Of a stretch of 19,611 nucleotides of DNA, positions 12,486-19,182 are shown piece after piece; within the stretch, counting starts at the first letter, position 1, and each line of letters opens with the position of its first letter. Source of the stretch: CAYMTV01 sp964393525 (lineage in GTDB: Bacteria > Patescibacteriota > Microgenomatia > Daviesbacterales > UBA10151). A program made the position numbers and the translations under genes. Where the stretch lies: contig CAYMTV010000020.1 of assembly GCA_964393525.1 (NCBI GenBank), forward strand, positions 1-19,611, in the 5' to 3' direction. Under the pieces are notes generated by a model. The model saw nothing but the letters and a program-made list of their open reading frames with translations, had not been told where the DNA came from and did not search any database.

Positions 12486-14456
12486 ATGTACAAACCCATT
12501 TCAGAGTACGGAATTATTGGAAACTGCAGATCTTGCGCGCTTATTTCAGATGACGGGTCAATTGACTTTTGCTGTTTGCCTAATTTTGATTCGGCGGCTT
12601 CCTTTTGCTCAATGCTCGATGATAAAAAGGGCGGATTTTTTAAGATTGCCCCAAGCGAGGGCTTTTACCAAACTAACCAGCGCTACAAAAAAAGCACAAA
12701 AGGAGACCCTGATAACCCTAATCAAACCAACATTTTAAAAACCTTCTTTTTTAACCAGTTTGGCAATGTGGTGGTAACAGACTTTATGCCGATCAATATT
12801 GAGCAGGATAGAAGTGATGACATCCCAAAATTTGGCTTAAAAATTGTCAGGAAAGTTAAAGCTTTAAAAGGCAACCAAAAAATGACTTTAACTTTAAAAG
12901 CCACTCCGGATTGGGCGCGCAAAAAGGGAAAGATTCAGCAAAAAAAGGGTCAAATTTATATTGAAGATTCTCTCTACAAAATGGTTTTGTACACCAAATA
13001 CAAAGCTTCTATTAAGGGGGACACTATTACCATCAACTTTGAACTCAAAGAAGATGAGGATATATTTTTCGGTTTGTCACTCCATCAAAAAGATGAGGAA
13101 ATTCCTACCATTTCCAAAGATGATTTTCACCGGATTTATAAAGAAACCGAGGAGTACTGGGAATGGTGGATTTCAAAATGCAGCTATAACGGACCATACC
13201 TGCCGGTTATCCAAAGATCGGTCCTTACTTTAAAGCTTTTGTTATTTGAACCAACCGGTGCAATAACCGCCGCTGCAACCACCTCGCTGCCGGAAAAAAT
13301 CGGAGGATCTCTTAACTGGGACTACCGTTACACCTGGCTTAGAGATGCATCATTTACAGTCTATGCCTTCATTGGCCTTGGGTTTTTGAAAGAAGCCGAG
13401 AGGTTTATCCAGTGGCTGGAGAATGTCTGTTTAAGACAGGAGGAAATGCCCAAGATTATGTATGGGATTTACGGAGATGAGAAGCTTGAGGAAATAGAAT
13501 TGAAGCACCTGGACGGTTACATGGGTTCAAAACCAGTGAGGATTGGTAATGGCGCGGCCCACCAAAAACAATTTGATATTTTTGGTGAAGTTTTAACAGC
13601 TATCAGTTTATATGAAAATGGAGGCGGAAGGTTAAATGAAGAAATGAAAGGCTTTATTAAAAGACTAACTGACTACTGCGCTACGCACTGGAAGGAAAAA
13701 GATGCCGGGATCTGGGAGGGCCGCGGGGAAGATGCACATCATACTTACTCAAAATTGATGTGTTGGGTAGGTATTGACAGAGGAATCAAACTTGCAAAAA
13801 AGTTAAATATCGGAGTTGATTTAAGTTACTGGGAAAAAACTAAAGAACAAATTAAAGAGGATCTTTTAGAAAATGGTTTTAACAAGAGTATCGGGGCTTT
13901 TGTAGACACTTACGGCTCAAAAATTATTGATGCAAGCTTGCTTAATGTCTCAATCATGGGATTTCTGCCGGCTGATGATCCGAAAGTACTCTCTACCATA
14001 GACCAGGTTATGAAGCAGTTAGTTGTAGACTGGTTTGTCTTAAGAACTTCGGATGAATCGGATAAATTAAAGACGGGTGAAGGTACTTTTTTCCTGTCTA
14101 CTTTTTGGCTGATTGATAATCTGTCCTTACTTGGCAGAACAGCCGAAGCTAAAGTCTGGCTGGATAAAATTATTCATGATGCAACCCCTTTGGGACTGTA
14201 TGCTGAGGAATTTGATCCCCATGCAAAAGCCCATTTAGGGAATTTCCCTCAGGCCTTTACTCATTTGGGACTTATTAATTCAATCCTAAATCTTGAGGCA
14301 GCTGAAAAGTTTGGCATGGAAAGGCAGGCAGCTACTCAAACTGAAAGGCTTACTAAAGTTCTAAAAAGCCTGTTTTTAGGAAAAGAAAACGAAGTCCGCC
14401 GCAATTTAAGCCTAAGATTCAAAAACCTCTTAGATTTCTTAGGAATCAATAACTAA
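12486..14456 (+). CDS. GH15 glycoside hydrolase (glucoamylase/trehalase-like)
   Basis: 656 residues, usual for prokaryotic GH15 proteins. The N-terminal super-sandwich domain begins with the characteristic YGIIGNCRSCALISDDGSIDFCCLPNFDS. The (alpha/alpha)6 catalytic domain shows GGSLNWDYRYTWLRDASF (about 274-291), the likely general acid Glu at about 411 in IWEGRGEDAHHTYSKLMCW, and the likely general base Glu at about 574 in AEEFDPHAKAHLGNFPQAFTHLGLI. It should release glucose from alpha-glucan ends or split trehalose with inversion; the two activities occur in closely related GH15 proteins. No signal peptide, so it acts in the cytoplasm. Divergent TreT-like neighbour favours trehalose or a related alpha-glucoside. 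Probable leaderless mRNA. A second hydrolysis target cannot be excluded. Confidence 0.87.
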   Translation: MYKPISEYGIIGNCRSCALISDDGSIDFCCLPNFDSAASFCSMLDDKKGGFFKIAPSEGFYQTNQRYKKSTKGDPDNPNQTNILKTFFFNQFGNVVVTDFMPINIEQDRSDDIPKFGLKIVRKVKALKGNQKMTLTLKATPDWARKKGKIQQKKGQIYIEDSLYKMVLYTKYKASIKGDTITINFELKEDEDIFFGLSLHQKDEEIPTISKDDFHRIYKETEEYWEWWISKCSYNGPYLPVIQRSVLTLKLLLFEPTGAITAAATTSLPEKIGGSLNWDYRYTWLRDASFTVYAFIGLGFLKEAERFIQWLENVCLRQEEMPKIMYGIYGDEKLEEIELKHLDGYMGSKPVRIGNGAAHQKQFDIFGEVLTAISLYENGGGRLNEEMKGFIKRLTDYCATHWKEKDAGIWEGRGEDAHHTYSKLMCWVGIDRGIKLAKKLNIGVDLSYWEKTKEQIKEDLLENGFNKSIGAFVDTYGSKIIDASLLNVSIMGFLPADDPKVLSTIDQVMKQLVVDWFVLRTSDESDKLKTGEGTFFLSTFWLIDNLSLLGRTAEAKVWLDKIIHDATPLGLYAEEFDPHAKAHLGNFPQAFTHLGLINSILNLEAAEKFGMERQAATQTERLTKVLKSLFLGKENEVRRNLSLRFKNLLDFLGINN

Positions 14457-14465
14457 CTACTATTG

Positions 14466-14494
14466 TTGACTTTTAACCCATAACTTAATATTAT
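14466..14494 (+). promoter_or_regulatory. Promoter of the 379-aa gene, leaderless layout
   Basis: TTGACT (14466-14471), exactly 17 nt, TATTAT (14489-14494), ending 7 nt before ATG 14502; no Shine-Dalgarno. The best of the leaderless-type promoters here. Confidence 0.65.
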
Positions 14495-14501
14495 CCAATT
14501 T

Positions 14502-15641
14502 ATGAATCCGGCATTTAAGCCTACAGGTATATTACCTTCTACCGATTTAAGATCTATTAAAGAAGATGCTGATTTAGCAGCTAGGAATCCATCAGAAAGA
14601 GAAGGATTTAGAACCATTGGTGTATTAGGTCTGCTAACATCTCCAGATAGGCATTATGATCCCAGTCGGATTACTCAATCTACTGTAGTTATTGTTAAAC
14701 TGGCTGAACAAAGGCAAAAGCAATGGTTAGAAAGGTCTTTAACAAACCCCTCTAGAGCGCTTGATTTCAGATTAGCAACTCTTCAAACCACTCTTAGAGC
14801 TGAGGCTAGAAGCGAAACCGGAGAACCAATATCAATGGCGCCAGGCAAACTAACGCATGAAGTAAGATCAAACCGATTTGCACTTCGTTACAAGCAGGAA
14901 GAATGGAGGGATCAGTTAGATGCAGAAATTGCCGGAAGAGTTGTTGCAGGCAAAGGTGTGGATGAAGCAGCAATAACCAGAGAGGTATTTATAGAAAGAC
15001 CTAAAAAAGCAGATGATGATCTACAAGCTAGAGTTATAACCATAGGCCATACCAGAGTTCTATTAGGACAATTAGATGATGAGTTAGATAATTTGGTTTA
15101 TAGCAGACTAATTCCTGGATTGGCAGAAACAGCCCATGAGATTGACCAGGCGGAAAAATCAGGACTTTCTTTTGATGCTATTTTAGAAACTTCCCTTGGA
15201 AGATTGTTTGTAAAACAAATTGAAGGGATTAGACATTATCCTGGAATTAAAAATATGGCTCGGGAAATTTATGAGCGTCTAACCCGTGAACAAGCTGAGG
15301 CTGCAAAAGACTTAGCAAGGAACCAAGAAGAAGCAAGAATTCAAAATGGCCTGCATTTTATTGCTCATCCCTGGGATAACATTGAAAGGTTAATTGAAGC
15401 AATTGGGGTGGAGGTAGCTCCTGATATATTAAGGGCTGATTTACTTAAAAAAGCTCAAGAACATCAGTTTGGTTTTGGCTTTAGTGAAGATTTAAATACA
15501 ACATTACCGGGAATAAGTGCACAAGCTTCCAGAAATACCGAGTGGGATGTTTATGGATTAACTTTACACTTTACTCCTGAAGCCCAAGCTCAAATTGCCA
15601 CTGCCCCGCTTTTACCTCCTTTAGTTTTCAGGAAAGCTTAA
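14502..15641 (+). CDS. Hypothetical helical protein, 379 aa
   Basis: No family recognised. The protein is soluble, rich in Ala, Glu, Arg and Leu, with long amphipathic helical stretches (around YERLTREQAEAAKDLARNQEEARIQNG), and has no cysteine at all. There is no signal peptide or membrane segment. It does not show the motifs of kinases, GTPases or nucleases. It has its own promoter with transcription starting at the ATG, and a terminator at 15715-15745, so it is a single-gene unit. The base composition and codon use look like its neighbours, apart from a fuller use of Arg AGA. It may be a lineage-specific structural or housekeeping protein of unknown role. Confidence 0.8.
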   Translation: MNPAFKPTGILPSTDLRSIKEDADLAARNPSEREGFRTIGVLGLLTSPDRHYDPSRITQSTVVIVKLAEQRQKQWLERSLTNPSRALDFRLATLQTTLRAEARSETGEPISMAPGKLTHEVRSNRFALRYKQEEWRDQLDAEIAGRVVAGKGVDEAAITREVFIERPKKADDDLQARVITIGHTRVLLGQLDDELDNLVYSRLIPGLAETAHEIDQAEKSGLSFDAILETSLGRLFVKQIEGIRHYPGIKNMAREIYERLTREQAEAAKDLARNQEEARIQNGLHFIAHPWDNIERLIEAIGVEVAPDILRADLLKKAQEHQFGFGFSEDLNTTLPGISAQASRNTEWDVYGLTLHFTPEAQAQIATAPLLPPLVFRKA

Positions 15642-15685
15642 TCAAATATTTAATTCTTTTATCTTTGTGGGAAGAGAGTTCATTT

Positions 15686-15710
15686 GAGCAAAGCGAAAAG
15701 AGCTTTGCTC
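15686..15710. repeat. 9-bp hairpin after the 379-aa gene
   Basis: GAGCAAAGC (15686-15694), loop GAAAAGA, GCTTTGCTC (15702-15710). Strong stem without a T-run, just before the terminator at 15715. Confidence 0.5.
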
Positions 15711-15714
15711 GCTT

Positions 15715-15745
15715 CAGAAGGAAGGAGCTTCTGGCTTATTTTTTT
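15715..15745 (+). terminator. Rho-independent terminator of the 379-aa gene
   Basis: CAGAAG (15715-15720), loop GAAGGAG, CTTCTG (15728-15733), then a seven-T run at 15739-15745. It ends next to the convergent stop codon at 15748. The stem is short, and a few bases lie between it and the T-run, so strength is uncertain. Confidence 0.6.
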
Positions 15746-15747
15746 GC

Positions 15748-16464
15748 CTAGTAATTTACCTTTATCCTGGCGGTTTGAACAAAGGTCTCTACCCCATCTG
15801 TAGACATAACCTGTAGTTGGTAAGTTTTACTACCGGATGGAAGGGTAAAGTTACCTGAGGTAAGCAGAATATAGGAGGCTGAAGTTGTAGAAACTTCTGA
15901 GGTAGAAATAGCTAAAGCTTCAGTGGAGTTAAAAAGTCTTGCTTTAACCTTTTCTCCGGGTTGGTTAAGCCTCATAGAAACCTCCAGCTGCATACTAGTA
16001 TACCCGGAATAATTTCCGGGATCAATATTAACAATGTATCCTCCAAAATTGGCATAAACTCGGTCAGTAAAACTTCCCCCGGACCCAAGTGGAATATAAA
16101 GTGGAGGTTTGGCAGTTGAACTGCTTGTTGTTGTAGTGGTTTGGGTTGTTGTGGACGGGGTTCTGGCTTCAAGCGCTTCAATCCGCTTTTGCAAAACTGA
16201 AAGTTTAGTTTCCAGTAAATTGACTTTTTCCTCTGCTCCTCTGGAGGTATTTTGGGCAACAATCCCACTTTTAGCAGGTGATACCAGACCGGAAGCGGCA
16301 GAAGCTGATGGCGTTGCGGGCGGGGGCAGGCTGGTAACAGGCACCTGAGATAAAAGATCTACAACAGGAAGTTTTGGAGCCTGGTTACTCCTAAAGTAGA
16401 AAAAGAAAGCGCTACCTGTTGAAAGCAAAATAACTGCAAAAACAATAATAAGTATTTTTGCCAT
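15748..16464 (-). CDS. Membrane-anchored surface protein with Thr-rich linker
   Basis: 238 residues, family not recognised. Residues about 4-24 are an uncleaved-type signal anchor (ILIIVFAVILLSTGSAFFFYF). Next come a Pro/Ser/Ala-rich stretch, a short coiled coil (about 80-102, EEKVNLLETKLSVLQKRIEALEA without a break), a Thr/Ser-rich linker (TTTQTTTTTSSSTAK), and a beta-rich C-terminal domain of about 120 residues ending in QTARIKVNY. This stalk-plus-domain layout suggests an extracellular protein held at the membrane, possibly oligomeric through the coiled coil. It is convergent with the 379-aa gene and divergent from the pilin-like gene, which also makes a surface protein. Start ATG 16464 has only a weak GAG before it. 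Confidence 0.75.
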   Translation of the reverse strand: MAKILIIVFAVILLSTGSAFFFYFRSNQAPKLPVVDLLSQVPVTSLPPPATPSASAASGLVSPAKSGIVAQNTSRGAEEKVNLLETKLSVLQKRIEALEARTPSTTTQTTTTTSSSTAKPPLYIPLGSGGSFTDRVYANFGGYIVNIDPGNYSGYTSMQLEVSMRLNQPGEKVKARLFNSTEALAISTSEVSTTSASYILLTSGNFTLPSGSKTYQLQVMSTDGVETFVQTARIKVNY

Positions 16465-16533
16465 CTCTAGTAATAATTAAATCACATAAAGTTAAACTTT
16501 GCTCGGTGTTGTCTAAAATACATTCAACATAGT

Positions 16534-17256
16534 ATGCTTAGTATAGTGAAAGATTTCTTTTTTGATTATTTTAAACAGATAAATGAACCACCCAGAGAAA
16601 TACACACAATTTGCTTTACCAATTGCATCCGTCACCATCTTCCTCAAGAAGGTTCTTTCCAGCGGCTTCATCCAGGTTCTGAGAGAACTCGGTTTTCGCA
16701 CGCTGAAAATAAAAAAGGGTTTACCTTAATTGAGCTTTTAGTAGCTATCTCAATTATCGCAATCGTCTCTTCGGTTGGACTTTTATCTTATGCCAAATTT
16801 CAAAGCCTGGCCAGAGATACCAAAAGAAAAAATGATTTAAGATCAATCGCTACGGCTTTGGAGGTCTATTACCAAAAAAATAATCGTTATCCCTGCTCCT
16901 TCACCGGCCAAACCAGTTCTTCAAACCAACCTTGGATCAGTGACATCGATGCCGCAGGATGCCAGGCTACCCAAACTCCCTTAGACAGAAACTATATCAA
17001 TGAATTACCAACCGATCCATTAAAGAATAACTATTCGCAGTCAAACCCGGATTCTTATGGTTATTTATACCAAACACCCAAGCTAAGCGGTGGAACCTGT
17101 CCGATTGCCGATGGACAATATTATATTTTAACCGCGCGGTTGGAAAATCAATCCGACGGGGAGGCTTGTTCCCAAAAGACCTATTTTAACTGCACTGGTC
17201 AGCCCATTTGTTCATCGGAAAGCGGAGGTTCGCTTTTTGTTCTCCAGCCTCAATGA
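16534..17256 (+). CDS. Type IV pilin-like protein (prepilin) with long leader
   Basis: 240 residues from ATG 16534. The prepilin signature KKG/FTLIELLVAISIIAIV is at 60-78: cleavage after Gly62 would leave Phe1 and the conserved Glu5, and a mature protein of 178 residues with a hydrophobic N-terminal helix. The domain KRKNDLRSIATALEVYYQKNNRYP is typical of pseudopilins, and six cysteines follow in the C-terminal part. It would be embedded in the membrane and assembled into a pilus or secretion pseudopilus. The 62-residue leader is far longer than the usual 5-25, and no ATG, GTG or TTG lies in frame nearer the cleavage site. GTG 16546 is an alternative start, 7 nt after a TATGCT box. The stop overlaps the GH1 start (ATGA). 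Confidence 0.82.
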   Translation: MLSIVKDFFFDYFKQINEPPREIHTICFTNCIRHHLPQEGSFQRLHPGSERTRFSHAENKKGFTLIELLVAISIIAIVSSVGLLSYAKFQSLARDTKRKNDLRSIATALEVYYQKNNRYPCSFTGQTSSSNQPWISDIDAAGCQATQTPLDRNYINELPTDPLKNNYSQSNPDSYGYLYQTPKLSGGTCPIADGQYYILTARLENQSDGEACSQKTYFNCTGQPICSSESGGSLFVLQPQ

Positions 17257-18605
17257 CTATAAAAGAAAACCACGATCACCATCCCTTAATTTTTCCAGAA
17301 GGTTTTTTGTGGGGGGCTGCTACAAGTGCTCACCAGGTAGAGGGAAATAATATAAATTCCGACTGGTGGGCCTGGGAACAGGAAAGACCAAAAAACTTAA
17401 GATCCGGCCAGGCAGCCGACCAATATCATAAATATGAGGAGGATTTTGATTTGGCCAAAAGTTTAAACCAGAATGCCCACAGGATTAGCATTGAATGGGC
17501 CAGGATTGAGCCTTTAGAGGGGGTTTTTGACTGGGAGGAGGTTTATCACTACAAAAAGGTTTTAAGCGCGCTAAAAAAACGGGGCTTTAAGGTTTTTTTA
17601 ACCCTCTGGCATTTTACGCTTCCTAAGTGGCTTTCCGATATTGGAGGTTGGGAAAATCCTAAAGCTTCTGGGTACTTTGAGAGTTTTGTTAAAACTATTG
17701 TTCCTGAAATAGAACCCTTTGTGGATTTTTGGGTTACTTTAAATGAACCAAGCGTTTATGCTTATATGGCATACATCTCAGGAATCTGGCCGCCTCAGAA
17801 AAATTCCAAATTTAAAGCTTCCAGGGTAACCTGGAACCTGGCGCAAGGGCATATCAAAGCCTACCAAAAAATTCATCAGCTAGTTCCCGGATCTAAAGTA
17901 GGCATAGCCCACAATGTTCAGTCTTTTGAACCTTATCATAAACATTCCTTTTTAGAACAGCTTTCGGTTGAAGTAAGTGATATTTTTACAAACCACCTGT
18001 TTTACTTCCTAACCGGAAAAACTCATGACTTTTTGGGCTTAAATTATTATTTTCATCACCGTTTTAACCAGACAGATGGCATCATTCCGGAAATTGTTAA
18101 CGCCCAAGAACAATCCCGGGAGATATCCGACTTGGGTTGGGAAGTTTATCCGGAAGGGATCTTTGATGTGCTGGCTGATCTGTCAGACCATATACCTATC
18201 TATATCACCGAGTGCGGAATTGCTTCGTCAAATGATGACAGAAGAAGCCGGTTTCTCATCCATTACCTTCAGGAAGTTTTCCGGGCAATCCAATCCGGGG
18301 TTAAGGTCAAAGGGTTTTTCTTTTGGTCTCTGATAGATAACTTTGAGTGGCATGAGGGATTTGATCCAAGGTTTGGACTGATTGAGGTGGATTACAAAAC
18401 CCAAAAACGCACCCCCAGACCTTCAGCCTATGTTTACTCGGAGATAATCAAACAAAATGGTATCCCTCATTCACTTTTAAGATTACTTGGACATACTGTT
18501 AAAGTAGAGGAAGTTTTATGCTACAAGCATGATGGACCAAAAGCTTTATGTGAACACACCACAAACGCCAGATATCCTAAGCACTCTAGAGCAATTGGTC
18601 TTTAA
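17253..18605 (+). CDS. GH1 family beta-glycosidase with altered nucleophile motif
   Basis: 450 residues from ATG 17253, which overlaps the pilin stop as ATGA; an upstream TTG in the same frame is rejected because its 15 residues do not match the family. A retaining (beta/alpha)8 glycosidase acting on beta-glucosides or beta-galactosides, cytoplasmic (no signal peptide). Seen: FLWGAATSAHQVEG, TLWHFTLPKWL, acid/base Glu165 in TLNEP, nucleophile Glu320 in YITECGIAS, and FFWSLIDNFEWHEGF (about 356-370). The usual motif at the nucleophile is TENG; here Asn is Cys321. The GH1 fold should end near residue 404, and the last ~45 residues (VKVEEVLCYKHDGPK and onward) look unrelated. Both catalytic Glu are kept, so it is likely active. 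Confidence 0.9.
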   Translation: MTIKENHDHHPLIFPEGFLWGAATSAHQVEGNNINSDWWAWEQERPKNLRSGQAADQYHKYEEDFDLAKSLNQNAHRISIEWARIEPLEGVFDWEEVYHYKKVLSALKKRGFKVFLTLWHFTLPKWLSDIGGWENPKASGYFESFVKTIVPEIEPFVDFWVTLNEPSVYAYMAYISGIWPPQKNSKFKASRVTWNLAQGHIKAYQKIHQLVPGSKVGIAHNVQSFEPYHKHSFLEQLSVEVSDIFTNHLFYFLTGKTHDFLGLNYYFHHRFNQTDGIIPEIVNAQEQSREISDLGWEVYPEGIFDVLADLSDHIPIYITECGIASSNDDRRSRFLIHYLQEVFRAIQSGVKVKGFFFWSLIDNFEWHEGFDPRFGLIEVDYKTQKRTPRPSAYVYSEIIKQNGIPHSLLRLLGHTVKVEEVLCYKHDGPKALCEHTTNARYPKHSRAIGL

Positions 18606-18646
18606 ATATTAACTACTTAATACCCCAAGAACGCCAATTGGCTTAA

Positions 18647-18678
18647 AGCTTTCCACCTCCGCTGCAGCTTTCCACCTC
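18647..18678. repeat. Short direct repeat with 19-nt period
   Basis: AGCTTTCCACCTC occurs at 18647-18659 and again at 18666-18678, joined by CGCTGC. The second copy runs into the hairpin CACCT-CGA-AGGTG. A palindrome GCCAATTGGC is at 18633-18642. The rest of this gap (18606-18704) shows nothing else. Confidence 0.45.
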
Positions 18679-18704
18679 GAAGGTGTCAGGCTAAATCTGT
18701 TTAA

Positions 18705-18733
18705 TTGATTTAATTTGGAAAATTCCATATACT
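18705..18733 (+). promoter_or_regulatory. Promoter of the 92-aa repeat protein, leaderless layout
   Basis: TTGATT (18705-18710), exactly 17 nt, TATACT (18728-18733), ending 7 nt before ATG 18741. No Shine-Dalgarno. Confidence 0.6.
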
Positions 18734-18740
18734 TTTATTA

Positions 18741-19019
18741 ATGTTAACAGACAAAGATATAGTCAAATTGGCTGCAAATTTCACTCAGACTCTTGCAACT
18801 AAAGAGGACCTTAAAAAACTTGCAACTAAAGAGGACCTTAAAAAACTTGCAACTAAAGAGGACCTTAAAAAACTTGCAACTAAAGTAGATGAATTGGATC
18901 AAAAAGCAGATAAGATTCTGGAGTTTGCGGATGGGATAGAGGAAACCACTGAGGACCATGAAAAAAGATTAAAGCAAATTGAAGCTCTTCCCTCTATTGC
19001 CCACCAACTAAAGAAATAA
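18741..19019 (+). CDS. Small helical protein with LATKEDLKK repeats
   Basis: 92 residues. After MLTDKDIVKLAANFTQT it contains LATKEDLKK three times plus LATK, then a second helix (ELDQKADKILEFADGIEETTEDHEKRL). It is highly charged and helical and probably forms a coiled coil. Proteins with LATKxDL repeats are very common in bacteria, mostly of unknown function; some lie near toxin-antitoxin or mobile genes, but no such partner is seen here. The repeat is exact at the DNA level (see 18792-18885). It has its own promoter starting at the ATG. The opposite strand also has an open frame over the repeat, which is a by-product of the repetition. Confidence 0.8.
   Translation: MLTDKDIVKLAANFTQTLATKEDLKKLATKEDLKKLATKEDLKKLATKVDELDQKADKILEFADGIEETTEDHEKRLKQIEALPSIAHQLKK
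18792..18885 (+). repeat. 27-nt perfect tandem repeat inside the 92-aa gene
   Basis: Three identical 27-nt units (18792-18818, 18819-18845, 18846-18872) and a 13-nt partial fourth (18873-18885). No base differs between units, including third codon positions, so copy number has changed recently, and every change of one unit keeps the frame (9 residues). Confidence 0.85.
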
Positions 19020-19047
19020 TCCTAAAATACCACTTCTTTCTACATTA

Positions 19048-19064
19048 CATAGTATTTGACTATG
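19048..19064 (+). terminator. Weak hairpin after the 92-aa gene
   Basis: CATAGT-ATTTG-ACTATG (19048-19064), a 6-bp AT-rich stem followed only by TTTG. It may be a weak terminator. Confidence 0.25.
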
Positions 19065-19103
19065 TTTGATCCATAAAATACTACTTTTTTTTAAGCATAA
19101 AAT

Positions 19104-19112
19104 TGCTACAAT
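19104..19112 (+). promoter_or_regulatory. Extended -10 promoter before the last gene
   Basis: TGC-TACAAT, an extended -10 box, 70 nt before GTG 19183. No clear -35. An ATG inside it (19111) opens a 17-codon frame ending at the TAA at 19162; it could be a leader peptide but has no support. Confidence 0.4.
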
Positions 19113-19182
19113 GAGTTCGAGTTTCCCAAGAAAAACAATTTTAAAGGAAGTGCAAACCATGTAAAATAAGGAAATTATACTT

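Noticed and set aside
16513..16701. Minus-strand 62-codon frame opposite the pilin leader
   Set aside because: No ribosome site, no family; antisense to the prepilin N-terminus. Kept in mind because the leader itself is odd.
18792..18885. CRISPR-like array
   Set aside because: Units are adjacent without spacers and lie in frame inside a coding sequence.
18744..18959. Minus-strand frame with CKFFKVLFS repeats
   Set aside because: It is the reverse reading of the 27-nt repeat; the plus frame has a promoter at the start and a typical LATKEDL protein.
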